A DNA stretch of 64,000 bases, from assembly GCA_044463125.1 (NCBI GenBank), contig JBIQMS010000011.1, positions 1 through 64,000 on the forward strand. Direction: 5' to 3'. This stretch comes from CAYMZZ01 sp044463125 (GTDB lineage: Bacteria > Bacteroidota > Bacteroidia > Chitinophagales > Chitinophagaceae). The position numbers were made by a program, and so were the translations under genes. The notes under the pieces are model-generated. The model did no database searches. It was not told the origin of the DNA and was given only the letters and a program-made list of their open reading frames with translations. This document shows positions 34,183 through 43,412 of the stretch, piece by piece (positions within the stretch are counted from its first letter, which is position 1; each line of letters begins with the position of its first letter).

Positions 34183-36315
34183 TTGGAAGTTCGCAAAGAC
34201 ATATTGTGGCGTGTGTACCTCTGCTTTATAGGGATGACCCTTCTTTGCGTACTGGTGCTGGGCAAAGCGATCTACATCCAGCGGGTAGAGGGCGCCAGCC
34301 TCCGGCAAATGGGCGATAGTCTTTACCAACGGATTGTGGAACTGGATGCCGACCGCGGCACCATTTATAGTGAAGACGGACAGATGCTGAGCACATCCAT
34401 GCCGCAGTTTGACATCTACATGGATTTCCTGGCCGATGGCTTGCGTGCGAAAAACGGGAAGATATTCCGCGAACATATCGACTCCTTCTGCCTGGCTCTG
34501 TCGAAATTCTTTGGCGATAAATCTGCATCGAAGTATAAGTCGGAACTGATGCAGGGCTATCAGAAAAAGCGCCGCTATTATCCGCTTCGCAAAAAACTTT
34601 CTTTCGAAGAGTACAAAGCCTTTCGCGAGTTTCCCCTGGTAAGGCTGGGCCGTAACCGCAGCGGTGTAATTGTGGAGGAAAGCAGCAAACGCATGGCGCC
34701 ATTCGGATTGCTGGCCAACCGCACCGTGGGGCTCTCGCGTGAGTTTGTGGCCAGTAATGGAAAAATAAAGAAGCAAAACGTGGGACTGGAAATGTCGTAC
34801 GACAGTTTGCTGACCGGTATTAAAGGACAAAGACTGATCCGCTATGCATCGGGCATAGCCATTCCGGTGGATGGTTTTCAAATTGAGCCGGAACATGGAA
34901 GGGATATTCATACCACGCTCGATGTAAACATACAGGACATTACCCAGACCGCGCTGCTCCGGCAAATGGAAGCAACCGAGTCTATTTATGGAACCTGTAT
35001 AGTAATGGAGACATCTACAGGAAAGATCAAAGCCATCGCCAACCTGGGTCGTCGACCCGATGGTTCCTATTGGGAAGATGATAATTACGCTCTGCGTGTA
35101 ACGGAACCCGGTAGTACCATCAAGCTGGTAACGCTGATGGCAGCTTTGGAAAAAGGAACAGCGGAGCTCACAGACCTGATTGAAGTGGGTACAGCGGGTC
35201 GTATGCAGGTAGGCCCACGGGTCGTGAATGATGCGGAGCGGTTTCCCAAAGCCATTCAATCCGTAAAGGAATGTTTTGCGCACAGCTCCAATGTAGGTAT
35301 GAGCAAACTTGCCTTTAAAGCATTTCAGAAAAATCCCGGTGAGTTTCGGGAGTATCTGGATAAATACCACATGATGGAGAAGGCGCCGATCGACCTGGCG
35401 CACCTGCCCCGGCCCATTTTGGCGCCGCTCGACAAAAACAGGGGTGGGTTGATGAATATGGTGACGATGAGTTTTGGCTATGCCATTCAGGTGAGCCCAT
35501 TGCATACGCTCATGTTGTATAATGCCGTGGCCAACAATGGAAAAATGATGAAGCCTTACCTGGTCAACAGTGTTCGGCGCGATGGGGTACTGGTACGCCA
35601 GTTTGAACCCACCGTAATCGACAATAGCATTGCAGATGGCGAAACCATTGCTGCCGCAAGGGAGTGCCTCGAAGCAGTGGTGATTGATGGTACCGCTACC
35701 AGCGTATTTAAGGGAATGCCCTTTCCTGTAGCCGGGAAAACCGGTACGGCGCATGTGCGGGATGGAAATATCAAATACAGTGATGGCATTTACCAGGCAT
35801 CATTCGTAGGATATTTTCCGGCGGATAAACCTCAGTACACCTGCATCGTGGTAGTTCGCTCAAAGCCACACGCTGCCATACATTATGGAGGTACACTGGC
35901 AGGTCCGGTTTTTCGTGAAGTGGCCACCCGATTATACGCCCTGTATGTGCAACCCAAAGTGCCAAGACCCTTTGAGTTGAAAGCCGATAGCAGTAAATAT
36001 TTCTATGCCGGTTCGGCGGATAATATCCGGCAGGTTTATAACCGCCTGGGCTGGTCGATGATGGATAGCGCGGGTGCTGCCAGCTATGCAGCATTGTCGG
36101 GAACGAGTGTGCAAGGTATGACGAAGCCTGTTACAGTAGGAAAAGCCCTGGTGCCGGATGTGAAGGGGATGACATTGCGCGACGCACTCTATCTCCTCGA
36201 ATCCATGGGAGCCAAAGTAGGGGTGCGGGGCAAAGGAAAAGTGAAACAGCAGTCGGTGGCACCGGGAACAGAATTGTTGAAAGGAACATCTATCGTATTG
36301 GAACTGGAAAGCTAA
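34183..36315 (+). CDS. ftsI: Septal peptidoglycan transpeptidase PBP3 with PASTA domain
   Basis: FtsI cross-links septal peptidoglycan in the periplasm. The 710-residue class B PBP has one membrane helix (about 10-28), a pedestal, then the transpeptidase with STIK (active Ser about 310), SSN (about 367-369) and KTGTAH (about 519). A PASTA domain at about 650-710 (VPDVKGMTLRDALYLLESMGAKV) is typical of Bacteroidota and Gram-positive FtsI rather than E. coli. The start is TTG at 34183, preceded by an A-rich stretch; no upstream in-frame ATG fits. It is the fourth gene of the cluster. Confidence 0.93.
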   Translation: MEVRKDILWRVYLCFIGMTLLCVLVLGKAIYIQRVEGASLRQMGDSLYQRIVELDADRGTIYSEDGQMLSTSMPQFDIYMDFLADGLRAKNGKIFREHIDSFCLALSKFFGDKSASKYKSELMQGYQKKRRYYPLRKKLSFEEYKAFREFPLVRLGRNRSGVIVEESSKRMAPFGLLANRTVGLSREFVASNGKIKKQNVGLEMSYDSLLTGIKGQRLIRYASGIAIPVDGFQIEPEHGRDIHTTLDVNIQDITQTALLRQMEATESIYGTCIVMETSTGKIKAIANLGRRPDGSYWEDDNYALRVTEPGSTIKLVTLMAALEKGTAELTDLIEVGTAGRMQVGPRVVNDAERFPKAIQSVKECFAHSSNVGMSKLAFKAFQKNPGEFREYLDKYHMMEKAPIDLAHLPRPILAPLDKNRGGLMNMVTMSFGYAIQVSPLHTLMLYNAVANNGKMMKPYLVNSVRRDGVLVRQFEPTVIDNSIADGETIAAARECLEAVVIDGTATSVFKGMPFPVAGKTGTAHVRDGNIKYSDGIYQASFVGYFPADKPQYTCIVVVRSKPHAAIHYGGTLAGPVFREVATRLYALYVQPKVPRPFELKADSSKYFYAGSADNIRQVYNRLGWSMMDSAGAASYAALSGTSVQGMTKPVTVGKALVPDVKGMTLRDALYLLESMGAKVGVRGKGKVKQQSVAPGTELLKGTSIVLELES

Positions 36316-36330
36316 AATGGGAAAGTAAGC

Positions 36331-37794
36331 GTGGTATTACACGAAGTATTATATAAGGTAGCAATTCGATCCATTTCCGGCAATACCGATGTGGAGATTG
36401 TGGATGTGCAATCGGATTCGAGGCAGGTGAAACAGGGTTGCCTGTTTGTGGCGGTAAAAGGAACAGCTACGGATGGCCATGCTTATATAGAAAAAGCGGT
36501 AAGCGCCGGCGCCAGCGCCGTGATTTGTGAAAAGATGCCCGCGCAAAAAATGGCATCGGTGGTATATGTGCAGGTAGAAAACAGTGCGATAGCAGCAGCG
36601 GTGGCCACCCATAATTTTTATGGCCGCCCCAGCGAAAAATTGAAACTGGTGGGTGTTACGGGTACGAATGGAAAAACCACCATTGCCACCCTGCTCTACA
36701 AGCTCTTTGCATCATTGGGGTACACAAGCGGATTGATCAGTACAGTGGAGAACCGGATTGCTGAAAGGGTATTGCCGGCTACGCATACCACGCCTGATCC
36801 GGTGCAACTGAGCAAGTTGCTGCATCAAATGCTGGATGCGGGTTGCAGCCATGTGTTCATGGAAGTAAGCTCTCACGCTTTGCACCAGCAGCGGGTTGCG
36901 GCCCTGCATTTCGCCGGAGCGCTGTTCAGCAATATCACGCACGATCACCTGGATTATCACAAAACATTTGATGAATACATCCGGGTAAAGAAGAGCTTTT
37001 TCGATGGATTGTCATCCGATGCGTTTGCTATCAGCAATGCCGATGACAAGCGAGGGATAGTGATGTTGCAGAATACATCGGCAAAAAAGCACATGTACAG
37101 CCTGCGAACCCTGGCCGACTTCAAGGGAAAGCTGCTTGAGAATACGTTGGCGGGTTTGTTGATGCAGGTGAATGATCAGGAAGTGCATTTTCGGCTGATT
37201 GGGGAGTTCAATGCCTACAATCTGCTAGCCGTTTACGCGGCGGCTATTTGCCTGGGCGAAGACAGGCAGGAAGTATTGCGCAATCTGAGTCAGCTAACGG
37301 GAGCGGAAGGGCGGTTCGACTATATGCTGAGTCCCATCGATCATGTGATCGCGATTGTGGACTACGCGCATACGCCCGACGCGTTGCTGAACGTACTGGC
37401 CACCATTCAGAAGTTGCGGAAAGGTAATGAGCAGGTAATAACTGTGGTGGGTTGTGGTGGCGACCGCGATAAGACCAAAAGGCCATTGATGGCGGTAGCG
37501 GCAACCGAGCATAGCGACAAAGTGGTATTTACCAGCGATAATCCGCGTTCGGAAGACCCGGTACAGATCATAAAGGATATGGAAGCCGGCTTACCCGCAG
37601 CAGCGAGAAGAAAATACCTGAGTATCACGGATCGGCGTGAAGCCATCCGTACGGCGCTCACCCTGGCCGCCCCCAATGATATAGTGCTGATTGCAGGCAA
37701 GGGGCATGAGAAGTACCAGGAGATTAAAGGAGAAAGATTTCATTTCGACGATAAGGAAGTGGTGGGGGAATTGTTTGCGGAATTGGGACGGTAG
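36331..37794 (+). CDS. murE: UDP-MurNAc-tripeptide synthetase, meso-diaminopimelate type
   Basis: MurE adds the third amino acid to the peptidoglycan precursor. The 487-residue product has the Mur-ligase P-loop GVTGTNGKTTIATLL and the substrate motif DNPRSEDP (about 404-411), which marks meso-diaminopimelate as the amino acid. The start is GTG at 36331, 16 bases after ftsI. The stop TAG (37792-37794) is followed after 5 bases by a twelve-unit GTGNNNC array. Confidence 0.95.
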   Translation: MVLHEVLYKVAIRSISGNTDVEIVDVQSDSRQVKQGCLFVAVKGTATDGHAYIEKAVSAGASAVICEKMPAQKMASVVYVQVENSAIAAAVATHNFYGRPSEKLKLVGVTGTNGKTTIATLLYKLFASLGYTSGLISTVENRIAERVLPATHTTPDPVQLSKLLHQMLDAGCSHVFMEVSSHALHQQRVAALHFAGALFSNITHDHLDYHKTFDEYIRVKKSFFDGLSSDAFAISNADDKRGIVMLQNTSAKKHMYSLRTLADFKGKLLENTLAGLLMQVNDQEVHFRLIGEFNAYNLLAVYAAAICLGEDRQEVLRNLSQLTGAEGRFDYMLSPIDHVIAIVDYAHTPDALLNVLATIQKLRKGNEQVITVVGCGGDRDKTKRPLMAVAATEHSDKVVFTSDNPRSEDPVQIIKDMEAGLPAAARRKYLSITDRREAIRTALTLAAPNDIVLIAGKGHEKYQEIKGERFHFDDKEVVGELFAELGR

Positions 37795-37799
37795 GGGAC

Positions 37800-37883
37800 G
37801 TGAGGCGTGAGGCGTGAGGCGTGCATCGTGAGGCGTGAGGCGTGCATCGTGAGGCGTGAATCGTGAGGCGTGAGGCGTGAGTG
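37800..37883. repeat. GTGNNNC heptamer array, twelve units
   Basis: Twelve consecutive heptamers (GTGAGGC eight times, GTGCATC twice, GTGAATC once and a final GTGAGTG) occupy 84 bases after murE. It is the longest perfect array in the window. Confidence 0.95.
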
Positions 37884-37927
37884 TAGGCCTAATGGAATTT
37901 AAATGTACTGAATCATCAAGAACAAAA

Positions 37928-37962
37928 AACGTATAACGTAAAACGTACAACGTAAAACGTCT
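37928..37962. repeat. AACGTNN heptamer array in the mraY leader
   Basis: Units AACGTAT, AACGTAA, AACGTAC, AACGTAA and AACGTCT end 3 bases before the mraY ATG. The same units form the atpC leader (25600-25634). Confidence 0.92.
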
Positions 37963-37965
37963 TTT

Positions 37966-39243
37966 ATGCTTTATCACCTCTTCGACTGGTTCGACCAACA
38001 GGGCATCGACTTTCCGGGAAGTGAACTTTACCGGTTCATTTCCTTCCGGGTGTTGTTGGCGGTGATGTTGTCGTTGTTTATTACCCTGATCTATGGTAAG
38101 AAATTGATCAGGATACTGCAGAATAAGCAGGTAGGTGAAACGGTGCGTGATTTGGGACTGGCTGGGGAACAGCAGAAGAAGGGAACGCCCACCATGGGAG
38201 GTATTATCATCATCCTGGGCATTATTATTCCCACATTGCTCTTTGCAAGACTGGATACTATCTATATCATCCTGATGCTGATTGCCACCATTTGGCTGGG
38301 CATCATCGGGTTTGTGGATGATTACCTGAAGCTGCGGGCCAAACGGCTGGCACAACAACAGGGTGTGAATTACAAGAAAGGCGATAAGGATGGTTTGGCG
38401 GGTTGGTTTAAGATTTTGGGACAAGTGGGTTTGGGCATCCTGGTAGGCGCGGTATTGTATTTCCATCCCGATGTAAAGATCTGGCGCGAATACCAGGGCA
38501 CGCCGCGTGCAGGCGATACTACGGTGATCACGCGAACCATTAATGGAGAGGCTAAGCATTTTGTGGAGACCAAAGAGCCCATCACCACTATCCCATTTGT
38601 GAAGAATCATGAATTCAACTACACCAAATTATTGCCCTCGGCACTGCGCGATTATAGCTGGGTGCTCTATATTCTGGTAGTGATCTTCATCATCACCGCC
38701 GTATCGAATGGGGCGAACATCACGGATGGACTGGATGGGTTGGCGACGGGAACATCGGCATTAATTGGGGTTTGTCTGGGCATATTTGCCTATGCGAGTG
38801 GCAGCTTCGTCTTTGCCGACTACCTCAACATCATGTATATCCCCGAGCTGGGTGAGTTATCCATATTCCTGGCCGCCATGATCGGGGCCTGCGTGGGATT
38901 TCTTTGGTATAATTCCTATCCCGCGCAGGTATTCATGGGCGATACAGGAAGCCTGACCCTGGGAGGAATCATCGCCGCTATCGCCATCATCGTGCACAAG
39001 GAATTGCTGATACCGATTTTCTGTGGCGTGTTCCTGATCGAGAACCTGAGCGTGATGATACAGGTAACCTATTTCAAATACACTAAAAAGAAATATGGTG
39101 TGGGCAGAAGGGTTTTTCTGATGAGTCCCCTGCACCACCATTACCAAAAGAAAGGATATCATGAAGCGAAGATTGTAACGAGGTTCTGGATCATGACGGT
39201 GTTGTTTGTATTGTTTAGCATAGCTACGTTGAAACTGAGATAA
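37966..39243 (+). CDS. mraY: Phospho-MurNAc-pentapeptide transferase
   Basis: MraY makes lipid I in the inner membrane. The 425-residue polytopic protein carries GTPTMGGIIIILG, IIGFVDDYLKL, the NITDGLDGLATG motif, and SLTLGGIIAAIAI with FMGDTGSL before it. A loop of about 60 residues (GTPRAGDTTVITRTING to FNYTKL, about 175-225) is inserted relative to E. coli MraY, as usual in Bacteroidota. The leader has heptamer units up to 3 bases from the ATG. Confidence 0.95.
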   Translation: MLYHLFDWFDQQGIDFPGSELYRFISFRVLLAVMLSLFITLIYGKKLIRILQNKQVGETVRDLGLAGEQQKKGTPTMGGIIIILGIIIPTLLFARLDTIYIILMLIATIWLGIIGFVDDYLKLRAKRLAQQQGVNYKKGDKDGLAGWFKILGQVGLGILVGAVLYFHPDVKIWREYQGTPRAGDTTVITRTINGEAKHFVETKEPITTIPFVKNHEFNYTKLLPSALRDYSWVLYILVVIFIITAVSNGANITDGLDGLATGTSALIGVCLGIFAYASGSFVFADYLNIMYIPELGELSIFLAAMIGACVGFLWYNSYPAQVFMGDTGSLTLGGIIAAIAIIVHKELLIPIFCGVFLIENLSVMIQVTYFKYTKKKYGVGRRVFLMSPLHHHYQKKGYHEAKIVTRFWIMTVLFVLFSIATLKLR

Positions 39244-39315
39244 CAGGCAGGAGTTGATCGAAAGAAAGTAAGGTGAAGCCCGCAATTCGACCGTTGCGGC
39301 ATCCATTCACCCACA

Positions 39316-39451
39316 TGAAGAACCACCCTTTTCCACCCATCCGTACAGTTTGAAAACGAAGTCGTCAAAACATTCCGGCAGCTCGCTGTACGGATGATAA
39401 GGCAACTGTGGAATAAAAGATTACCAAAACGCCATGCTTGTGAAGAACCAC
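39316..39451 (+). promoter_or_regulatory. murD leader hairpin flanked by direct repeats
   Basis: CATCCGTACAG (39338-39348) pairs exactly with CTGTACGGATG (39386-39396) across 37 bases. The element is bracketed by direct copies of TGAAGAACCAC at 39316-39326 and 39441-39451. The mraY-murD gap has no open frame of note. Confidence 0.5.
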
Positions 39452-39473
39452 TTTTTTGTACACGCAACGCATT

Positions 39474-40811
39474 ATGAGCAAGAGACTGGTAATACTGGGA
39501 GGGGGAGAAAGCGGACAGGGAGCCGCTATCCTGGGGAAATCGAAAGGCTATAAGGTATTGTTGGCCGACCAAAGTTCTTTGAAGGATACCAACAGGAAAC
39601 TGCTGCTGGAATGGGACATACCCTTTCTGGAAGGTGAAGCAGCATTTGCCGAAGTAATGGAGGCGGATGAGATCGTGAAGAGTCCGGGCATTCCCGAAAA
39701 GAATGAGTGGATGAAGGCGATTCGTGCAAAAGGAATACCGGTGATTGGCGAAGTGGAACTGGCTTACCGGCATAAGGGCGACGCAAAAATTATCGCCATC
39801 ACTGGAAGCAATGGCAAAACCACCACCACCTCGCTGCTCTGGCATATCTGCAGGCAAGCAGGATTGGATGCCGCGCTGGTTGGAAATATCGGTTATTCCT
39901 TCGCGCGACAGGTGGCGGAAGATCCAAAGCCAATATATGTAGCGGAGATCAGCAGTTTCCAACTCGACGATATCCGGGATTTCCGTCCCGATATCGCCAT
40001 CCTGACCAATATCACGGAAGACCACCTGGATCGCTACGAGTATAAGTTCGAAAATTATATCCGTAGCAAATTCCGGATCACCATGAATCAAACCGCGGAC
40101 GACTGCTTTATTTATAATGCAGACGATCCTGTAACCATAGATTACCTGAACAAAATTGAGATACACGCAAAACAACTGCCATTCAGTATGAAAACAGAAA
40201 CCAACGGCGCATTTATTAAAGACGGGGACATGTACGTAAGGACCGGAGAAGATTTTATCGCCATGAGCGTGTTCGACTTCACGCTCAAGGGCAAGCATAA
40301 CCAGTACAATACCATGGCAGCCAGCCTGGGCGCCGCGCAAATGGAAATCCGGAAAGAAAAAATCCGCGAAGCGGTGATGGATTTTCAGGCGCTGGAGCAC
40401 CGCATGGAACCTGTGGCTACCATCCGCGGAGTGGAGTTTATCAATGATAGCAAGAGTACCAATGTAAACTCAACCTGGTATGCGCTGGAAAGTATGACCA
40501 AGCCCACGGTGCTGATACTGGGTGGTGTGGATAAGGGGAACGATTACTCGCTACTGGCTGAATTGGTGAAGGAAAAAGTGCGGGCCATTGTATGCATGGG
40601 TGTCGATAACCAGAAGATTCATGATGCGTTTGGGAATATGGTATCGAATATAGTAGATACAAAATCAGCGCTGGAAGCTGTGCAGGCGGCATTCCACTTC
40701 GCCGAAAAAGGCGATGTGGTCTTGTTAAGCCCCGGCTGCGCCAGCTTCGATTTATTTAAAAATTATGAAGACAGAGGACAGCAGTTTAAGAAGGCGGTGA
40801 AAGAACTATGA
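39474..40811 (+). CDS. murD: UDP-MurNAc-L-alanine:D-glutamate ligase
   Basis: MurD adds D-glutamate in the cytosolic peptidoglycan pathway. The 445-residue product starts MSKRLVILGGGESGQGAA, has the P-loop ITGSNGKTTTTSLLWHI, the KSPGIPEKN substrate loop, TNITEDHLDRY and the C-terminal GVDKGNDYSLLAEL. The frame is open from a TTG at 39456, but ATG 39474 is the better start. Its stop is followed after one base by four GATTTGTG-type octamers. Confidence 0.95.
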   Translation: MSKRLVILGGGESGQGAAILGKSKGYKVLLADQSSLKDTNRKLLLEWDIPFLEGEAAFAEVMEADEIVKSPGIPEKNEWMKAIRAKGIPVIGEVELAYRHKGDAKIIAITGSNGKTTTTSLLWHICRQAGLDAALVGNIGYSFARQVAEDPKPIYVAEISSFQLDDIRDFRPDIAILTNITEDHLDRYEYKFENYIRSKFRITMNQTADDCFIYNADDPVTIDYLNKIEIHAKQLPFSMKTETNGAFIKDGDMYVRTGEDFIAMSVFDFTLKGKHNQYNTMAASLGAAQMEIRKEKIREAVMDFQALEHRMEPVATIRGVEFINDSKSTNVNSTWYALESMTKPTVLILGGVDKGNDYSLLAELVKEKVRAIVCMGVDNQKIHDAFGNMVSNIVDTKSALEAVQAAFHFAEKGDVVLLSPGCASFDLFKNYEDRGQQFKKAVKEL

Positions 40812-40812
40812 T

Positions 40813-40844
40813 GATTTGTGGATTTGTGAATTTGTGAATTTGAT
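40813..40844. repeat. GATTTGTG octamer array after the murD stop
   Basis: Units GATTTGTG twice, AATTTGTG and AATTTGAT start one base after the murD stop codon. Confidence 0.85.
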
Positions 40845-40878
40845 GGGATGGTGGGATCAATGAGAGCATTATGCTTAA

Positions 40879-40943
40879 CTCACGCCTCACGCCTCACGCC
40901 TCACGTCGACTTAAAACTTAAAACTTACAACTTACAACTTGGA
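40879..40943. repeat. CTCACGC and ACTTNNN arrays running into the ftsW start
   Basis: CTCACGC three times plus CTCACGT (40879-40906), then ACTTAAA twice, ACTTACA twice and ACTTGGA (40909-40943). The ftsW TTG start codon (40939-40941) is in the last unit. CTCACGC is the reverse complement of a phase of the GTGAGGC unit found after murE and ftsA. Confidence 0.93.
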
Positions 40944-42192
40944 CCTTATTCGCGACATACGATTCCAGGAACTGGGCGATAGCCTGAAACCCAAACAGCT
41001 TTTGAGCAAAACAAAAGGTGATAAGGTTATTTGGGCCCTGGTGGTTCTGTTGGCGCTGGTGTCGCTGCTGGCGGTGTACAGCGCAACCGGCTCGCTGGCT
41101 TATAAACATTACAAGGGCAACACGGAAGTGTATCTGTTTAAGCAGGTAGCCTTTATTATTATCGGCGTGCTGGTGGTGTATTTCGCGCACCTGGTGAACT
41201 ACAAGATGTATTCGCGTATTGCCACCATTTTGTTTTTGATCTGTATTCCTTTATTGATATACACATTGTTCTTTGGCGTAAGGATGAATGAAGGGAGCCG
41301 ATGGATTCGTTTGCCCCTGATCAATATGACGATGCAAACTTCCGACCTGGCCAAGCTGGCGCTCTTTATGTACCTGGCACGCCTGCTTAGCCGCAAGCAG
41401 GATGTGATTAAGGACTTCAGGAAAGGGTTTATTCCGGTAGTAACGCCGATCGTAATTATCTGTGCGCTGATTGCGCCGGCTAACCTGTCGACAGCGCTAT
41501 TGCTATTTGCCAGTTGTGTGATGTTGTTGTTTATCGGAAGGGTGAGCACCAAACACCTGCTCCTGATATTGGGAACCGCGCTGATTCCGCTTGTATTCCT
41601 GGTGCTGGCAGCGGTTACGCGCCATCATGCAGGCGATGCCGATACGGTTAGCGGTAGGTCTTCTTCAGGATTGTTTGGCAGGGTTGATACCTGGATTGGT
41701 CGCGTGGAAAGTTTTATCTATGGCAGCAAGGATGATGTGAATGATGAACTCTACCAGGTGACCCAGGCCAAGATCGCTATCGCCAAGGGAGGCATGATGG
41801 GTGTTGGCCCCGGCAACAGCACCACGCGCGACTATTTGCCACAGGCTTATAACGACTTCATCTTTGCGATCATTATTGAGGAATACGGCATAGCAGGTGG
41901 GGCGTTCATTGTGTTTATCTATCTGGTGTTTTTGTATCGATGCATCCGGATTTTTAAACGATGCCCTTTTGCCTTTGGTGCTTTTCTGGCATTGGGACTC
42001 AGTTTTACCCTGGCAATACAGGCCATCGCGAATATGGCGGTAACAGTGAACCTGTTTCCGGTAACTGGCGTAACCCTGCCGCTGGTGAGCATGGGAGGCA
42101 GCAGTTTCATATTCACCTGCCTGGCCATTGGTATTGTGCTGAGTGTGGCCCGACATAGTGAGTTGAATGAAATGAAGACGCAGGAAGCATAA
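40939..42192 (+). CDS. ftsW: Septal peptidoglycan glycosyltransferase
   Basis: FtsW is the SEDS polymerase of the septum. The 417-residue protein has ten hydrophobic segments, the SEDS pattern with GSRWIRLPLINMTMQTSDLAKLALFMYLA and, near the end, NMAVTVNLFPVTGVTLPLVSMGGSSF. Start is TTG at 40939; no in-frame ATG or GTG occurs before residue 90, and the preceding heptamer array runs right into this codon. It lies between murD and murG, as in other dcw clusters. Confidence 0.93.
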   Translation: MDLIRDIRFQELGDSLKPKQLLSKTKGDKVIWALVVLLALVSLLAVYSATGSLAYKHYKGNTEVYLFKQVAFIIIGVLVVYFAHLVNYKMYSRIATILFLICIPLLIYTLFFGVRMNEGSRWIRLPLINMTMQTSDLAKLALFMYLARLLSRKQDVIKDFRKGFIPVVTPIVIICALIAPANLSTALLLFASCVMLLFIGRVSTKHLLLILGTALIPLVFLVLAAVTRHHAGDADTVSGRSSSGLFGRVDTWIGRVESFIYGSKDDVNDELYQVTQAKIAIAKGGMMGVGPGNSTTRDYLPQAYNDFIFAIIIEEYGIAGGAFIVFIYLVFLYRCIRIFKRCPFAFGAFLALGLSFTLAIQAIANMAVTVNLFPVTGVTLPLVSMGGSSFIFTCLAIGIVLSVARHSELNEMKTQEA

Positions 42193-42231
42193 GGAAGAAT
42201 AAAAATTAGTTGACAGAATAAAAAAGGATCC

Positions 42232-43332
42232 TTGAGTTATCGAATCATCATCGCGGGTGGAGGCACAGGCGGGCATATTTTTCCCGCCATCGCTATCGCC
42301 AACGCTTTGCGGCGAATGGATGGCCAGATTGAGATCCTGTTTGTGGGCGCGAAGGGAAAGATGGAAATGGAAAAAGTGCCACAAGCGGGATACCGGATTG
42401 AAGGCCTCGATATCGCAGGATTCAACAGAAGTTCTTTGTGGAAGAATTGGTCTTTGCCCCTGAAGCTGATCAAGAGTTTCTGGCAGGTGCGCCGCATCAT
42501 CAAGGCATTTAAGCCCGATGCGGTATTAGGAGTGGGAGGTTACTCCAGCTTTCCGGTACTGCGAAGCGCACAGGCCAGCGGCATACCCAGCTTTATTCAT
42601 GAGTCGAATTCCTTTGCCGGCAAATCCAATATCCTGCTGGGGAAGAAAGCTACCCGGATTTATGTGGCCAGTGAAGGGATGGAAAAGTTTTTTCCCGCGA
42701 AAAAGATCCTGCTCACAGGCAACCCCGTAAGGGAAGCCATCCGGCAGGTGAACGTGAATCCGGCAGAAGCCCGGCGCTTTTTTGGATTGGATACCGACCG
42801 GCAAACCGTGCTGGTGGTGGGAGGAAGCCTGGGAGCAAAAACGATAAACGAAGCAATCGATAAAAATCTGGATCAGCTCCTGGGAGCGGGAATCCAGTTG
42901 ATTTGGCAAACCGGTAAACCCTATGCAGAAAAAGCCCGGCAGGCAGCGGCCGGTAAATCAGGTGTTTGGGTGAATGATTTCATTACCCAGATGGAAAACG
43001 CTTATGCTGCCGCCGACATGGTAGTAGCCCGTGCCGGGGCTATGACTGTGGCGGAACTAACTGTAGTACAGAAGCCCGTTTTGTTCGTACCCTACCCCTA
43101 TGCGGCAGAAGATCACCAGACTGTGAATGCGCAACAACTGGTGAAGAAAGAGGCGGCTTTGCTGATCAAAGACAGCGAAGCCCTGGAGAAACTGGTTCCC
43201 GCCCTGCTTGGTCTGGCGCGGGACCAGCAAAGACAGGCGCAAATGAAGGAAAACCTGAAGCCGCTGGCCATCACTGACGCCGATGAGCGCGTGGCCAGGG
43301 ATATTTTGGAAATGCTGAAACAGAAACCGTGA
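42232..43332 (+). CDS. murG: UDP-GlcNAc:lipid I N-acetylglucosaminyltransferase
   Basis: MurG makes lipid II on the cytosolic face of the membrane. The 366-residue product begins SYRIIIAGGGTGGHIFPAIAIANAL after a TTG start at 42232, and has IHESNSFAGKSN, LVVGGSLGAKTINEAI, the RAGAMTVAELTVVQKPVLFVPYPYAAEDHQ block and the nucleotide-sugar binding site. Its stop overlaps a possible GTG start of murC (GTGA). An A-rich AAAAAAGGATCC segment precedes the start. Confidence 0.95.
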   Translation: MSYRIIIAGGGTGGHIFPAIAIANALRRMDGQIEILFVGAKGKMEMEKVPQAGYRIEGLDIAGFNRSSLWKNWSLPLKLIKSFWQVRRIIKAFKPDAVLGVGGYSSFPVLRSAQASGIPSFIHESNSFAGKSNILLGKKATRIYVASEGMEKFFPAKKILLTGNPVREAIRQVNVNPAEARRFFGLDTDRQTVLVVGGSLGAKTINEAIDKNLDQLLGAGIQLIWQTGKPYAEKARQAAAGKSGVWVNDFITQMENAYAAADMVVARAGAMTVAELTVVQKPVLFVPYPYAAEDHQTVNAQQLVKKEAALLIKDSEALEKLVPALLGLARDQQRQAQMKENLKPLAITDADERVARDILEMLKQKP

Positions 43333-43412
43333 GAACCGAGTATTGTATACGACATCATTCGCCGGATTCCACCCAGGGTGGTTCGCCAGGCAACGGATTG
43401 AATACTGTCCTT

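Noticed and set aside
34177..35754. 525-codon open frame on the minus strand
   Set aside because: It is fully antisense to ftsI, low in family-like motifs, and explained by codon bias of the real gene; the same holds for long frames opposite murD (39159-40400), ftsA (45497-46663), atpD (24498-25469) and yifB (4729-5745).
37800..37883. CRISPR-like repeat array
   Set aside because: The units are 7 bp and contiguous, with no spacers of 25-40 bases and no cas genes.
43329..43412. Extended MurC from GTG 43329
   Set aside because: The 28 extra residues look like translated non-coding sequence and the ATG at 43413 fits the family start, although the GTGA overlap with murG is tempting.
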